Shown here piece by piece: positions 1 to 6,884 of a stretch of 15,654 nucleotides of DNA. The DNA lies in NCBI GenBank assembly GCA_007130025.1, contig SLTF01000397.1:1-15654 (forward strand). The letters are read 5' to 3'. This stretch comes from Spirochaetales bacterium. GTDB taxonomy: Bacteria; Spirochaetota; Spirochaetia; DSM-27196; PWMO01. The first letter of the stretch is position 1. Every line of letters begins with the position of its first letter. The notes beneath the pieces are model-generated. The model worked only from the letters and a program-made list of their open reading frames with translations, ran no database searches and was not told the origin of the DNA. Made by a program: the position numbers and the translations under genes.

Positions 1-603
1 CGGGCGACAATGAAGGCGTACGGGGCGCGGCTGGTGCTCACCTCCAAAGCCGGCAGCATGGAGGAGTCAATCGACACCGCCCGCCGGATGGAGGCCGACG
101 GCGAAGGCATCATCCTCGATCAGTTTGCCAACCCCAACAACCCTCTGGCCCACTACGAAACCACCGGTCCGGAGATCTGGCGCGACACTGACGGAACGGT
201 TACCCACTTCGTGGCATCCACCGGTACCACCGGTACCCTGATGGGCACCGGGCGGTATCTGAAAGAGCAGAATCCGAAAGTACAGATTGTTGGGGTTGCC
301 CCGGACGAGGCGGGAGGCATTCCGGGCATCCGGGCGTGGCCGCCGGAGTACCTGCCGAAGATCTTCGAGCCCGAACGGCTGGACCAGAAACTCACCGTCT
401 CCAAGGAGCGCGCTGAGGAGACCACCCGTGCGCTCGCTGCGCGCGAAGGGATTTTTGCCGGGATTTCGTCAGGCGGCAACGTGACCGTGGCCATTGATAT
501 GGCCCATGAGCTGGAACGCCGCGGGATCACCGACGCGGTAATTGTCACAATCATCTGTGACCGGGGCGACCGCTACCTGTCAACCGGCGTCTTTCCCGAG
601 TAA
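1..603 (+). CDS. cysM: Cysteine synthase B (O-acetylserine sulfhydrylase), 5' end cut by the window
   Basis: The frame is open from base 1 and gives 200 C-terminal residues; roughly the first 105-110 residues, including the PLP-binding lysine, lie outside. What is visible follows E. coli CysM closely from memory: MKAYGA, LDQFANPNNPLAHYETTGPEIW, the phosphate-binding loop STGTTGT, IPGIRAWPPEYLP, REGIFAGISSGG and the ending ICDRGDRYLSTGVF. The DRGDRYLST ending and the IPGIR segment favour CysM over CysK. The enzyme makes cysteine from O-acetylserine and sulfide (CysM types may also use thiosulfate) in the cytoplasm, as a PLP-dependent fold-type II enzyme. The ATG at position 10 is internal and is not the start. 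Its last 24 bases overlap the 3' end of the convergent acetyltransferase gene. Confidence 0.93.
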   Translation, partial: RATMKAYGARLVLTSKAGSMEESIDTARRMEADGEGIILDQFANPNNPLAHYETTGPEIWRDTDGTVTHFVASTGTTGTLMGTGRYLKEQNPKVQIVGVAPDEAGGIPGIRAWPPEYLPKIFEPERLDQKLTVSKERAEETTRALAAREGIFAGISSGGNVTVAIDMAHELERRGITDAVIVTIICDRGDRYLSTGVFPE

Positions 604-1191
604 CGACGCGGCAGACCCATGGGCGCCGGGCCACGGTCCGGGAGACTGAGCCGGAACGCTGCGCGTCTCCGTCTCGGTGCGGTAGACGCGGAACCCTCGG
701 GCGGTGTAGTTGGCAATTGCGGCCGGCCCGTCGAGGTCACAGGTGTGCAGCCAGACCCGCTTCGGGATTGACTGCCACGCCCGGCGAATCACTTCGGTCA
801 GCAGCCATCCACCGAGCCCGCGCCCGATGAACTGGGGCAGCAGTCCAAAGTAGACAATCTCCACCTCCCGGTCGGGCGTGCGATGCAGTTCGCCGTACCC
901 GAAGGGCGTCCCACCAACGGTTCCGTACCACGTCTCCACGCCGGGAGTCTCGAGCCACGTCATCCACTCATCCCAGCTCCACGGCAGACGCTCCAGCCAG
1001 TACCACGGCCCGCCTACCGCGGTGTAGAAAAACCGGTTGAACTCAACCGAAGCGATTTCGGCCTGAACAATCCGCGGCTCGCCACGCGATGGGTTGAGTC
1101 GGGACGGATCCGCAGGGCGCAACTCCGAGAGCGCACGCATCTCCAGCCACGTGACGGTACTGGTAACGGTACTGGTGCTTGAGGCCGACAC
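580..1191 (-). CDS. GNAT-family N-acetyltransferase
   Basis: This 203-residue cytoplasmic protein has a GNAT core: an acidic strand and acetyl-CoA loop at about 111-135 (EIVYFGLLPQFIGRGLG, the Q-x-x-G-x-G pattern at 120-125), then HTCDLDGPAAIANYTARGF at 149-167, typical of motif B. The N-terminal TVTWLEM, the FYTAVGGPWYWLER segment and the LLPQFIGRGLG loop match a GNAT subfamily with unknown substrate that I recall from proteobacteria. The start is GTG, one codon after the TAG stop of the phosphofructokinase gene and in the same frame, so translation is probably coupled. Only weak Shine-Dalgarno matches lie upstream. Residues 6-14 contain a small repeat (STSTVTSTV) caused by a 12-bp tandem duplication. 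The acetyl acceptor cannot be told from sequence. Confidence 0.85.
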   Translation of the reverse strand: MSASSTSTVTSTVTWLEMRALSELRPADPSRLNPSRGEPRIVQAEIASVEFNRFFYTAVGGPWYWLERLPWSWDEWMTWLETPGVETWYGTVGGTPFGYGELHRTPDREVEIVYFGLLPQFIGRGLGGWLLTEVIRRAWQSIPKRVWLHTCDLDGPAAIANYTARGFRVYRTETETRSVPAQSPGPWPGAHGSAASLLGKDAG

Positions 1192-1194
1192 CGG

Positions 1195-2550
1195 CTACTC
1201 GTCGCTCCCTGGGCCGTCGGCGGCAACGCCGGCACCCATCTGCACCGGTTGATGCGTTGCCTCGATCACATCGCGCCAGAGGCTGCTCTCGGGATTGACC
1301 TGGTTCCGCGAACTGACCGCGACGGCGATCGGCAGATGCACGAAGGTGTTGTTGATCAGGCCCATCAGCACCTTGGTCTTTCCGGCCATCGCGGCGTGGA
1401 CGGCGTTGTGACCAAGCCGCGAACAGTAGACTGAGTCGGTTGGTTCGGCCACTGCGCTTCGGATGATGTAGCTCGGATCGATGTACTTCAGGTTGATCTC
1501 GATGTCGAGTTTCCGGAAATGGGCCGTGATCGCGTCCCGCAGATAGGTGCCGATGTCGCCGTAGGCGCGGTTGCCCGACGCGTCGGTTGTTGAAGAGCGC
1601 TCGATCAGGTGCTGCCCGGCTCCCTCGGCCACCACCACCACGGCGTGGTTGCGTCGCTCCAACCGTCGCTGCAGATGGTGCAGAAAGCCGGTTTCGCCCT
1701 CGAGCTCAAAGCGCACCTCCGGGATGAGCACAAAGTTGACCTCGTGGCTCGCGAGGGCGGTGTGCGAGGCGATGAACCCCGAGTCGCGGCCCATTACCTT
1801 CACCAGCCCGATCCCGTTGATCGCGGAGTGCGCCTCGGCGTGTGCACCCGACACCACCGATGTTGCCTTGGCTACCGCGGTCTCAAACCCGAATGACTTG
1901 TCGGTGAAGCTCAGATCGTTGTCGATGGTCTTGGGAATACCCACGACGGCGATCTTCAGCTTGCGCCGCTCGATCTCTTCGGCAATGGCAAGAGCTCCCT
2001 TCTGCGTGCCGTCCCCGCCGATGGTGAACAGGATGTTGAGGTTCATCCGCTCAATGGTGTCTACCAGATCTTCGGTTCGGGTACCGCCACCACGGGAACT
2101 GCCCAGGATGGTACCGCCAATCTTGTGGATGTCATCGACCTCGTCCGGATTGAGCGGCATGGTCGGGATGCCGTAATCGGGCAGCAGTCCGCGGTACCCA
2201 AACTGGATTCCCGAAATACGCTTGACCCCGTACCGATACCAGAGACAGCGCGTGATCGCACGGATCACGTCGTTGAGCCCGGGGCAGAGACCGCCGCAGG
2301 TCACGATACCCGCGTGTACGTGACCGGGCGCGAAGTAGAGCTTCTGTCGCGGTCCGGCCTTCTCCAGGCATTCGTTCGCCCGGTAGGTCACCGATTCTCC
2401 GTCCGCCGGTGCGCTCGCATCAAGAATCACCCGGTCGTCATCCTCCACAAAACTGGCAATCTTCGCGCCGTCGGCGTTTGAGTAGTTGATGGGAGAGGTA
2501 ACCTTGGCGGCACCCAGAACCGGAACGGTGAAATCGTGCGTATGACTCAT
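1195..2550 (-). CDS. pfk: 6-phosphofructokinase, plant/trypanosome-like group, probably ATP-dependent
   Basis: This 451-residue cytoplasmic enzyme phosphorylates fructose 6-phosphate to the 1,6-bisphosphate in glycolysis. An N-terminal extension of about 75 residues precedes the catalytic fold. Key motifs are GIVTCGGLCPGLNDVIR (81-97), GGTILGSSRGG (145-155), GGDGT (178-182), PKTIDND (206-212, with D210 the likely catalytic base) and MGRDSG (253-258). Phosphofructokinases that use pyrophosphate normally carry Asp where G181 stands; Gly here points to ATP. The lysine in PKTIDND is shared with plant and trypanosome ATP enzymes. Such genes are often auto-named diphosphate-dependent, so the donor is inference. 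The ATG at 2548-2550 has no Shine-Dalgarno site but sits 6 bases after a -10 box. The gene is divergent from galE and followed by the GNAT gene. Confidence 0.93.
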   Translation of the reverse strand: MSHTHDFTVPVLGAAKVTSPINYSNADGAKIASFVEDDDRVILDASAPADGESVTYRANECLEKAGPRQKLYFAPGHVHAGIVTCGGLCPGLNDVIRAITRCLWYRYGVKRISGIQFGYRGLLPDYGIPTMPLNPDEVDDIHKIGGTILGSSRGGGTRTEDLVDTIERMNLNILFTIGGDGTQKGALAIAEEIERRKLKIAVVGIPKTIDNDLSFTDKSFGFETAVAKATSVVSGAHAEAHSAINGIGLVKVMGRDSGFIASHTALASHEVNFVLIPEVRFELEGETGFLHHLQRRLERRNHAVVVVAEGAGQHLIERSSTTDASGNRAYGDIGTYLRDAITAHFRKLDIEINLKYIDPSYIIRSAVAEPTDSVYCSRLGHNAVHAAMAGKTKVLMGLINNTFVHLPIAVAVSSRNQVNPESSLWRDVIEATHQPVQMGAGVAADGPGSDE

Positions 2551-2556
2551 GATCTC

Positions 2557-2585
2557 AGCATACGAGATTTGGCTCGTTGACGCAA
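2557..2585 (-). promoter_or_regulatory. Promoter of pfk, leaderless type
   Basis: Read on the minus strand: TTGCGT (2585-2580), 17 bp, TATGCT (2562-2557), 6 bp, ATG. The expected transcription start falls on or next to the A of the start codon. The -35 box overlaps that of galE by three bases. Confidence 0.6.
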
Positions 2586-2605
2586 ACCGGCGTTGCGCCT
2601 ATGCT
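2577..2605 (+). promoter_or_regulatory. Promoter of galE, leaderless type
   Basis: TTGACG (2577-2582), 17 bp, TATGCT (2600-2605), then 7 bp to the ATG at 2613. No Shine-Dalgarno sequence precedes that ATG. The expected transcription start is at 2612-2613, which would make the message leaderless. Confidence 0.62.
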
Positions 2606-2612
2606 CCGGTTC

Positions 2613-3581
2613 ATGCACGTACTGGTTATCGGCGGTGCCGGCTACATCGGCAGTCACGTCACCTACGCCCTGTTGAACTCAGGGCATCGCGTCACGGTAA
2701 TGGACAATCTCTCCAGCGGACTGCGGGAAAACCTCCTGCCGGGCACCGGCTTTCTGCACGGCGATATCCGCGACGCACAGTGGGTTGAGGAGCAGTTTTC
2801 GGCGGCTCCCTACGACGCAGTCGTTCACCTCGCCGCGTTGAAGGCGGCAGGCGAGTCGATGCACGAACCGGAGCGGTACAGCCGCTCCAACATCTGCGCC
2901 ACCATCAATGTGGTTTCGGCCATGGCGCGTCATGGCGTGAAGCGGCTGGTCTTCTCATCGTCAGCCGCGGTCTACGGGGAGCCGCGCTACCTGCCGGTGG
3001 ACGAAGATCACCCCACCGAACCGACCAACTTTTACGGTTTCACCAAGCTGGAGATTGAGCGTATTCTTCACTGGTTCGATCGCCTGCGGGGCATCCGGTT
3101 TGCGGCGCTTCGTTACTTCAACGCCGCCGGGTACGAGCCGGACGGAGCGATCACGGGCCTCGAACAGAACCCCGCCAACCTCCTGCCCATCATCATGGAG
3201 GCAGCGGTAGGGATGCGTGAACAGGTGGCGGTATTTGGGAACGACTACGAGACCCGCGACGGAACCGGCTTGCGCGACTACGTGCACGTAACCGACCTCG
3301 CCGATGCGCACGTTCGCGCGCTTCGCGCAATTGACGCCCACGATCGAAGCCTCACCGTCAATCTGGGCAGCGAAGCGGGCATCACCGTCCAGGAGATGAT
3401 CGATACCGCCCGCCGGATCACCGGCAAGCCGATTCCGGCCACCGCATCGCCCCGCCGCGCCGGAGACCCGGCTCAGCTCATCGCGAGCTCGGCCCGCGCG
3501 CGCGAGCTCCTCGAGTGGGGGCCTCGGCACAGCGACGTTGATACCCTGGTGCGGACAAGCTGGGCGGCCTACTCGCGGTGA
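2613..3581 (+). CDS. galE: UDP-glucose 4-epimerase
   Basis: This 322-residue extended short-chain dehydrogenase interconverts UDP-glucose and UDP-galactose in the cytoplasm and supplies galactose units for glycans. MHVLVIGGAGYIGSH opens the Rossmann fold with the GxxGxxG motif (7-13). HLAALKAAGESM (72-83), SSSAAVYGE (115-123; catalytic Ser117) and YxxxK (Y141, K145) follow. The RYFNAAGYEPDG and RDGTGLRDYVHVTDLADAH segments are typical of GalE. The usual length is about 330-340. The ATG at 2613 is chosen because the protein then begins directly with the first beta strand and because the -10 box lies 7 bases before it. In-frame starts at 2577 (TTG) and 2601 would fall inside the promoter. Its final 13 bases overlap the convergent small four-cysteine gene. 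Confidence 0.94.
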   Translation: MHVLVIGGAGYIGSHVTYALLNSGHRVTVMDNLSSGLRENLLPGTGFLHGDIRDAQWVEEQFSAAPYDAVVHLAALKAAGESMHEPERYSRSNICATINVVSAMARHGVKRLVFSSSAAVYGEPRYLPVDEDHPTEPTNFYGFTKLEIERILHWFDRLRGIRFAALRYFNAAGYEPDGAITGLEQNPANLLPIIMEAAVGMREQVAVFGNDYETRDGTGLRDYVHVTDLADAHVRALRAIDAHDRSLTVNLGSEAGITVQEMIDTARRITGKPIPATASPRRAGDPAQLIASSARARELLEWGPRHSDVDTLVRTSWAAYSR

Positions 3582-3775
3582 GCAGGCACGATGTCAAACG
3601 ATGGGCAGTGACGGCCGGTAGAACGAAACACCACGTGGCTCGGTAGTTCGCGACTCTTGATGTCGAAGACGCGGCAACCCCGCGGGAAGATCGCGTCCCA
3701 GGTAACAAAGAAGTGGCGACATTTCAGGCAGTTGGGAGCTCCTCGTCGTGAGTCCGCACCCAGCTGGTTTCCCAT
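3569..3775 (-). CDS. Small conserved four-cysteine protein, function unknown
   Basis: This 68-residue product has cysteines at 16, 19, 34 and 57 in the pattern CLKCRHFFVTWD, FPRGCRVFDIKSRELPS, STGRHCPSF. I recall a small, widespread family of this form in Firmicutes and spirochaetes, sometimes wrongly labelled uracil-DNA glycosylase; no function is established to my knowledge. One CxxC pair plus two further cysteines suggests one zinc or iron-sulfur site, which is inference. The ATG at 3775 is chosen over a GTG at 3802 because AGGTGGTGAG lies at a suitable distance upstream. It starts 46 bp after the tctB stop, so it may be the last gene of the transporter operon. Its 3' end overlaps the galE end by 13 bp. 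The rest of the 240 bp between galE and tctB holds nothing else I can identify. Confidence 0.72.
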   Translation of the reverse strand: MGNQLGADSRRGAPNCLKCRHFFVTWDAIFPRGCRVFDIKSRELPSHVVFRSTGRHCPSFDIVPAHRE

Positions 3776-3821
3776 ACGGTTCTCACCACCTTCCTCACCC
3801 ACGTGATCCGCGCCTTACAAC

Positions 3822-4304
3822 CTACCAGAGCAGTCCCTCGGGCAGCGGAACGCGCAGCGCGATGCGAAACACCAGAACAAACATGGTCACCAGGATTGCC
3901 CCACCGAGGATGTTCTTCCAGACCACGGTTTTTCCCGGCGTTCTCAGGATGAGCACGAGGGTGGAAAAGGCGAGCACGCTCGCGGCCCAGAACCCAACCG
4001 GCTCCAGCAGCAGGGTCCACGCTACCATGACCAGCAGCGAGAACAGCATACCGCGGGTGTCTCCGGCCGATCCGGTCACCGACGGTTCCGCCCCGGATGC
4101 GGAGGGAAGACCAACGCTCTTCGGCCGGTAGCCGGGCCGCGCACGAACGATACCCTGCACCAGCAGAACAAGCGACAGGACCCCAAGTGCGACCGCCACC
4201 ACGCGCGGGAACAGTCTGCTCAACGGTCCATACCGATTTGACTCAAGCAGAGCAAAGATCGAGACAGCAATCAGCACCAGCGCGGTCAGGCGATCGTTAC
4301 GCAT
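3822..4304 (-). CDS. tctB: Tripartite tricarboxylate transporter, small membrane subunit TctB
   Basis: This 160-residue membrane protein has about four to five predicted transmembrane helices: 6-22, 31-52, a long hydrophobic stretch at about 86-120 that can form two, and 129-150. A hydrophilic loop rich in Ser, Pro and Gly lies at 53-85. Size, topology and position next to tctA fit TctB, the poorly conserved partner of TctA in secondary uptake driven by an ion gradient. The ATG at 4304 is chosen because GGGAGG lies 5 bases upstream and the first helix then follows directly; the longer frame from 4358 would add a hydrophilic tail. It overlaps the tctA stop by 8 bases (ATGCGTAA), a sign of translational coupling. 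Confidence 0.88.
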   Translation of the reverse strand: MRNDRLTALVLIAVSIFALLESNRYGPLSRLFPRVVAVALGVLSLVLLVQGIVRARPGYRPKSVGLPSASGAEPSVTGSAGDTRGMLFSLLVMVAWTLLLEPVGFWAASVLAFSTLVLILRTPGKTVVWKNILGGAILVTMFVLVFRIALRVPLPEGLLW

Positions 4305-5844
4305 GGGAGCCTCCCGAAGAGATCGTGGAGTCGGAGTCGTGCGAGGGTGCGGCCGCACGACGGCGCATTCGCGAGATCATCGGCCAGCCCGCCGAGAAGA
4401 GCGTCAGCCCGATGAGCACCAGCGAGATCGGTCGCGTGAAGAAGATGGCAACCGGCATACCCGCCGCCCGGCCGATCAAAATCGACTGCACCAGGCCCTG
4501 CTCGCACATGACCCCCAGAATCAGCCCCAGCACAATGGGCCCCGGCTGAAACCCCAGCTTGCGCCCGGCGTAGCCCACGAGGCCAAGGGCGAACATCACG
4601 TAGACGTCGGCGATGTTGTTCTGAATGGCGAACGCACCGATCACAGAGAGAAAAAAGACCAGTGGCGCCAGCAGCGACACCGGCAGGCCCGCCACCACCT
4701 TGCTCGCCCCCTTGCCGAGCATCAGCCCCAGGGGAAGAAGCACCAGGTTGGCAACGATGAGCGAAAACATGAAGGTATAGGTGACCGTTGCGTGAACGGT
4801 AAAGAGTTCCGCTCCCGGGCGAAATCCCTTGAGCAGCAGTGCACCCAGCAGTACCGCCGCCGGTGGTGCGCCGGGGATCCCCAGGGTGAGCAGCGGCACC
4901 AGCGACCCGGCAACGCCGGCGTTATTGGACGCCTCCGAGGCGGTAATGCCGTCGAGGTTCCCCTTGCCGAACTTCTCCGGTTCGCTCGAGACGCGAACTG
5001 CTTCATTGTAGGAAACCATACCGGCGATATTGGCACCCGCCCCCGGGATGATGCCAATTCCCGTACCGATCAGACCGGAGCGAATCAGCAGCCACGGTTT
5101 CCGCCGCATCAGACGCCAGACCCGCCGCAGCATATGCCGCTGGGAGCGGTAGGGAATTGCACTGTGCTCCTCGTTGCGGCTCGCGATCATGTCGAGGATT
5201 TCCGGCAGACAGAAGAGCCCGATGAGCGCAGGAATCAGCGAGATGCCGTTCTGCAGGGCAAGCGTGCCAAACGAGAAGCGGATCGTACCCTCAATGGGGG
5301 CAATGCCGATGGTTCCAATAAGCAGGCCAACGGCTCCTCCGATGAGACCCTTCACGGTTGATTTGGGCGAGATGGTCGCGATGATGGTGAGGCCAAATAC
5401 CGTGAGCCAGAAGAACTCCGGTGGTCCAAACCGCAGCGACGCCCGGGCAAGCGGTGGTGAGAGAAAGAGCAGAAAAAAGACCCCGATCAGCCCGCCCACC
5501 ACCGAGGCGATGGTGGCCACCACTATTGCGCGGTAGGCGTGTCCCTTCTTTGCGAGGGTGAAGCCGTCAAACGTCGTGGCGATGGCCGCCGGAGTTCCGG
5601 GCGTATTGATCAGAATTGCCGAGTAGCTTCCGCCGTAGATCGCCCCACAATACATGCCGCCGAGCAGCACCAGGGCGTGCACCACGTTCATCCCGAAGGT
5701 AAACGGAACCAGCAGCGCAATGGCCATGGTGGCGGTGAGTCCAGGCAGGGCGCCCACCACGATGCCCGCGCCAACCCCAAGGGTCACCAGGAACAGGTTA
5801 ATCGGGTGGATCACCTGCAGCAGTGCAAGTACAACAGCGGGCAT
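4297..5844 (-). CDS. tctA: Tripartite tricarboxylate transporter, large permease subunit TctA
   Basis: This 515-residue polytopic inner-membrane protein has about eleven or twelve hydrophobic segments and the usual length for TctA (about 500). Family hallmarks are GALPGLTATMAIALLVPFTFGM (31-52), YGGSYSAILINTPGTPAAIATTFDG (70-94) and the pseudo-symmetric second half with IIPGAGANIAGMVSYNEA, followed by NNAGVAGSLVPLLTLGIPG. TctA takes carboxylates handed over by the periplasmic protein TctC and moves them inward with ions. The start is 9 bases after the tctC stop and lacks a clear Shine-Dalgarno site, so it probably depends on coupling to tctC. The gene order tctC-tctA-tctB differs from the C-B-A order of the Salmonella tct operon. 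Confidence 0.95.
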   Translation of the reverse strand: MPAVVLALLQVIHPINLFLVTLGVGAGIVVGALPGLTATMAIALLVPFTFGMNVVHALVLLGGMYCGAIYGGSYSAILINTPGTPAAIATTFDGFTLAKKGHAYRAIVVATIASVVGGLIGVFFLLFLSPPLARASLRFGPPEFFWLTVFGLTIIATISPKSTVKGLIGGAVGLLIGTIGIAPIEGTIRFSFGTLALQNGISLIPALIGLFCLPEILDMIASRNEEHSAIPYRSQRHMLRRVWRLMRRKPWLLIRSGLIGTGIGIIPGAGANIAGMVSYNEAVRVSSEPEKFGKGNLDGITASEASNNAGVAGSLVPLLTLGIPGAPPAAVLLGALLLKGFRPGAELFTVHATVTYTFMFSLIVANLVLLPLGLMLGKGASKVVAGLPVSLLAPLVFFLSVIGAFAIQNNIADVYVMFALGLVGYAGRKLGFQPGPIVLGLILGVMCEQGLVQSILIGRAAGMPVAIFFTRPISLVLIGLTLFSAGWPMISRMRRRAAAPSHDSDSTISSGGSHA

Positions 5845-5853
5845 GGTGGAAAC

Positions 5854-6837
5854 TCAGAGCTCGCCCAGCTCGCGCAGTACCGTGGAAATCTCGCGCTGCT
5901 TGCGGGCAATGTACTCGGCGAATGCATCCGCACCCAGGTACTGCATCTCAAAGCCCATTACTTCCATCTGCGATACAAATGCCGGATCGCGCGTGACTGC
6001 ATCAAACGCCCGCTCCAGTCGTCGAACGATATCCTCGGGGGTATTTGCGGGGACGGTGACCCCGCGGTCGATACCGGCGGTGAAATCGTAGCCCTGCTCC
6101 ATGAAGGTGGGAACCTCCGGCAATGCGTGGAAGCGCGCCTCGGTACCAATGGCGAGGATCTTCATGCTCTCCCGATGCTGCACCAGGTCGTCGGAGTTGG
6201 CGAGAATCGCCTGGGTGTGACCGCCGAGGAAGTTGGTCACCGAGGGGGCGGCTCCGCTCGCGGGAACGTAGGTGAACTCCGTTCCACTGAGATACTGCAA
6301 CTGAAGAATGGCAAGGTGGTGACCGGAGTGCGTCCCCGATCCGCTCACCGTCACCCGCCCCGGGTTTGCCCGGGCGTGATCGATCAACTCTGCAAGCGTG
6401 TTGAACGGACTGTTGGCCGCAACCGCCAGGCCGATGGGCGTTGTCTGAAACAGGTAGACCGGACGAAGATCCTCGGTGCGATACCCCGCGTTATCGCGCA
6501 CCAGCGGCTGGATCACGATGTGGGGGATATTGTTCCCGGCGATGGTGTACCCGTCCGCCCGACCGCGCGCAAGTGCCGACCACGCGAGCGCGCCACCGGC
6601 ACCGGCCTGGTGGCGGATCACCACGTCAACGCCGAGCTCCCGCTCCAGCCCCTCGCGCTGATACTGGGCGGTGATATCCGACTGTCCGCCCGCGTCGAAG
6701 GGGATCACGTAATTGATCGCCCGAGTGGGGAAACTCCCCTGCTCGGCGCCCCCCGCGGCAAAGAGGGCCATCGGCAGTACCATGACTGCCCCCGCTATGA
6801 TCAGCGCCGCGATCCGCGGCATTCGTTGCATTCTCAT
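5854..6837 (-). CDS. tctC: TctC-type periplasmic solute-binding protein
   Basis: This 327-residue protein starts with a signal peptide: MRMQR, a hydrophobic core (9-26) and a probable cleavage in LFA-AGG near residue 27. There is no lipobox cysteine. Mature residues carry the TctC signature YVIPFDAGGQSDITA (43-57), the HQAGAGGALAW loop, and PNRT-like features such as NNIPHIVIQPL and VPTFMEQGYDF. Proteins of this family bind carboxylates such as citrate or related hydroxy acids and pass them to TctA; the ligand here is unknown. The ATG at 6837 is chosen because AGGAG lies 7 bases upstream and the signal peptide begins there; the frame extends back to 7032 but would overlap the dehydrogenase gene. 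It lies 47 bp after that gene. Confidence 0.93.
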   Translation of the reverse strand: MRMQRMPRIAALIIAGAVMVLPMALFAAGGAEQGSFPTRAINYVIPFDAGGQSDITAQYQREGLERELGVDVVIRHQAGAGGALAWSALARGRADGYTIAGNNIPHIVIQPLVRDNAGYRTEDLRPVYLFQTTPIGLAVAANSPFNTLAELIDHARANPGRVTVSGSGTHSGHHLAILQLQYLSGTEFTYVPASGAAPSVTNFLGGHTQAILANSDDLVQHRESMKILAIGTEARFHALPEVPTFMEQGYDFTAGIDRGVTVPANTPEDIVRRLERAFDAVTRDPAFVSQMEVMGFEMQYLGADAFAEYIARKQREISTVLRELGEL

Positions 6838-6884
6838 GGTTTTCTCCTCTCTCTTCTTGCTCTGTGTGGTATCCGTGTGACGGG

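Noticed and set aside
222..242. Direct repeat of ACCGGTACC in cysM
   Set aside because: It simply encodes the repeated Thr-Gly residues of the conserved STGTTGT loop.
4303..5361. Open frame of 352 codons on the plus strand opposite tctA
   Set aside because: The product is extremely Arg/Gln/His-rich and antisense to conserved TctA motifs; no start signal.
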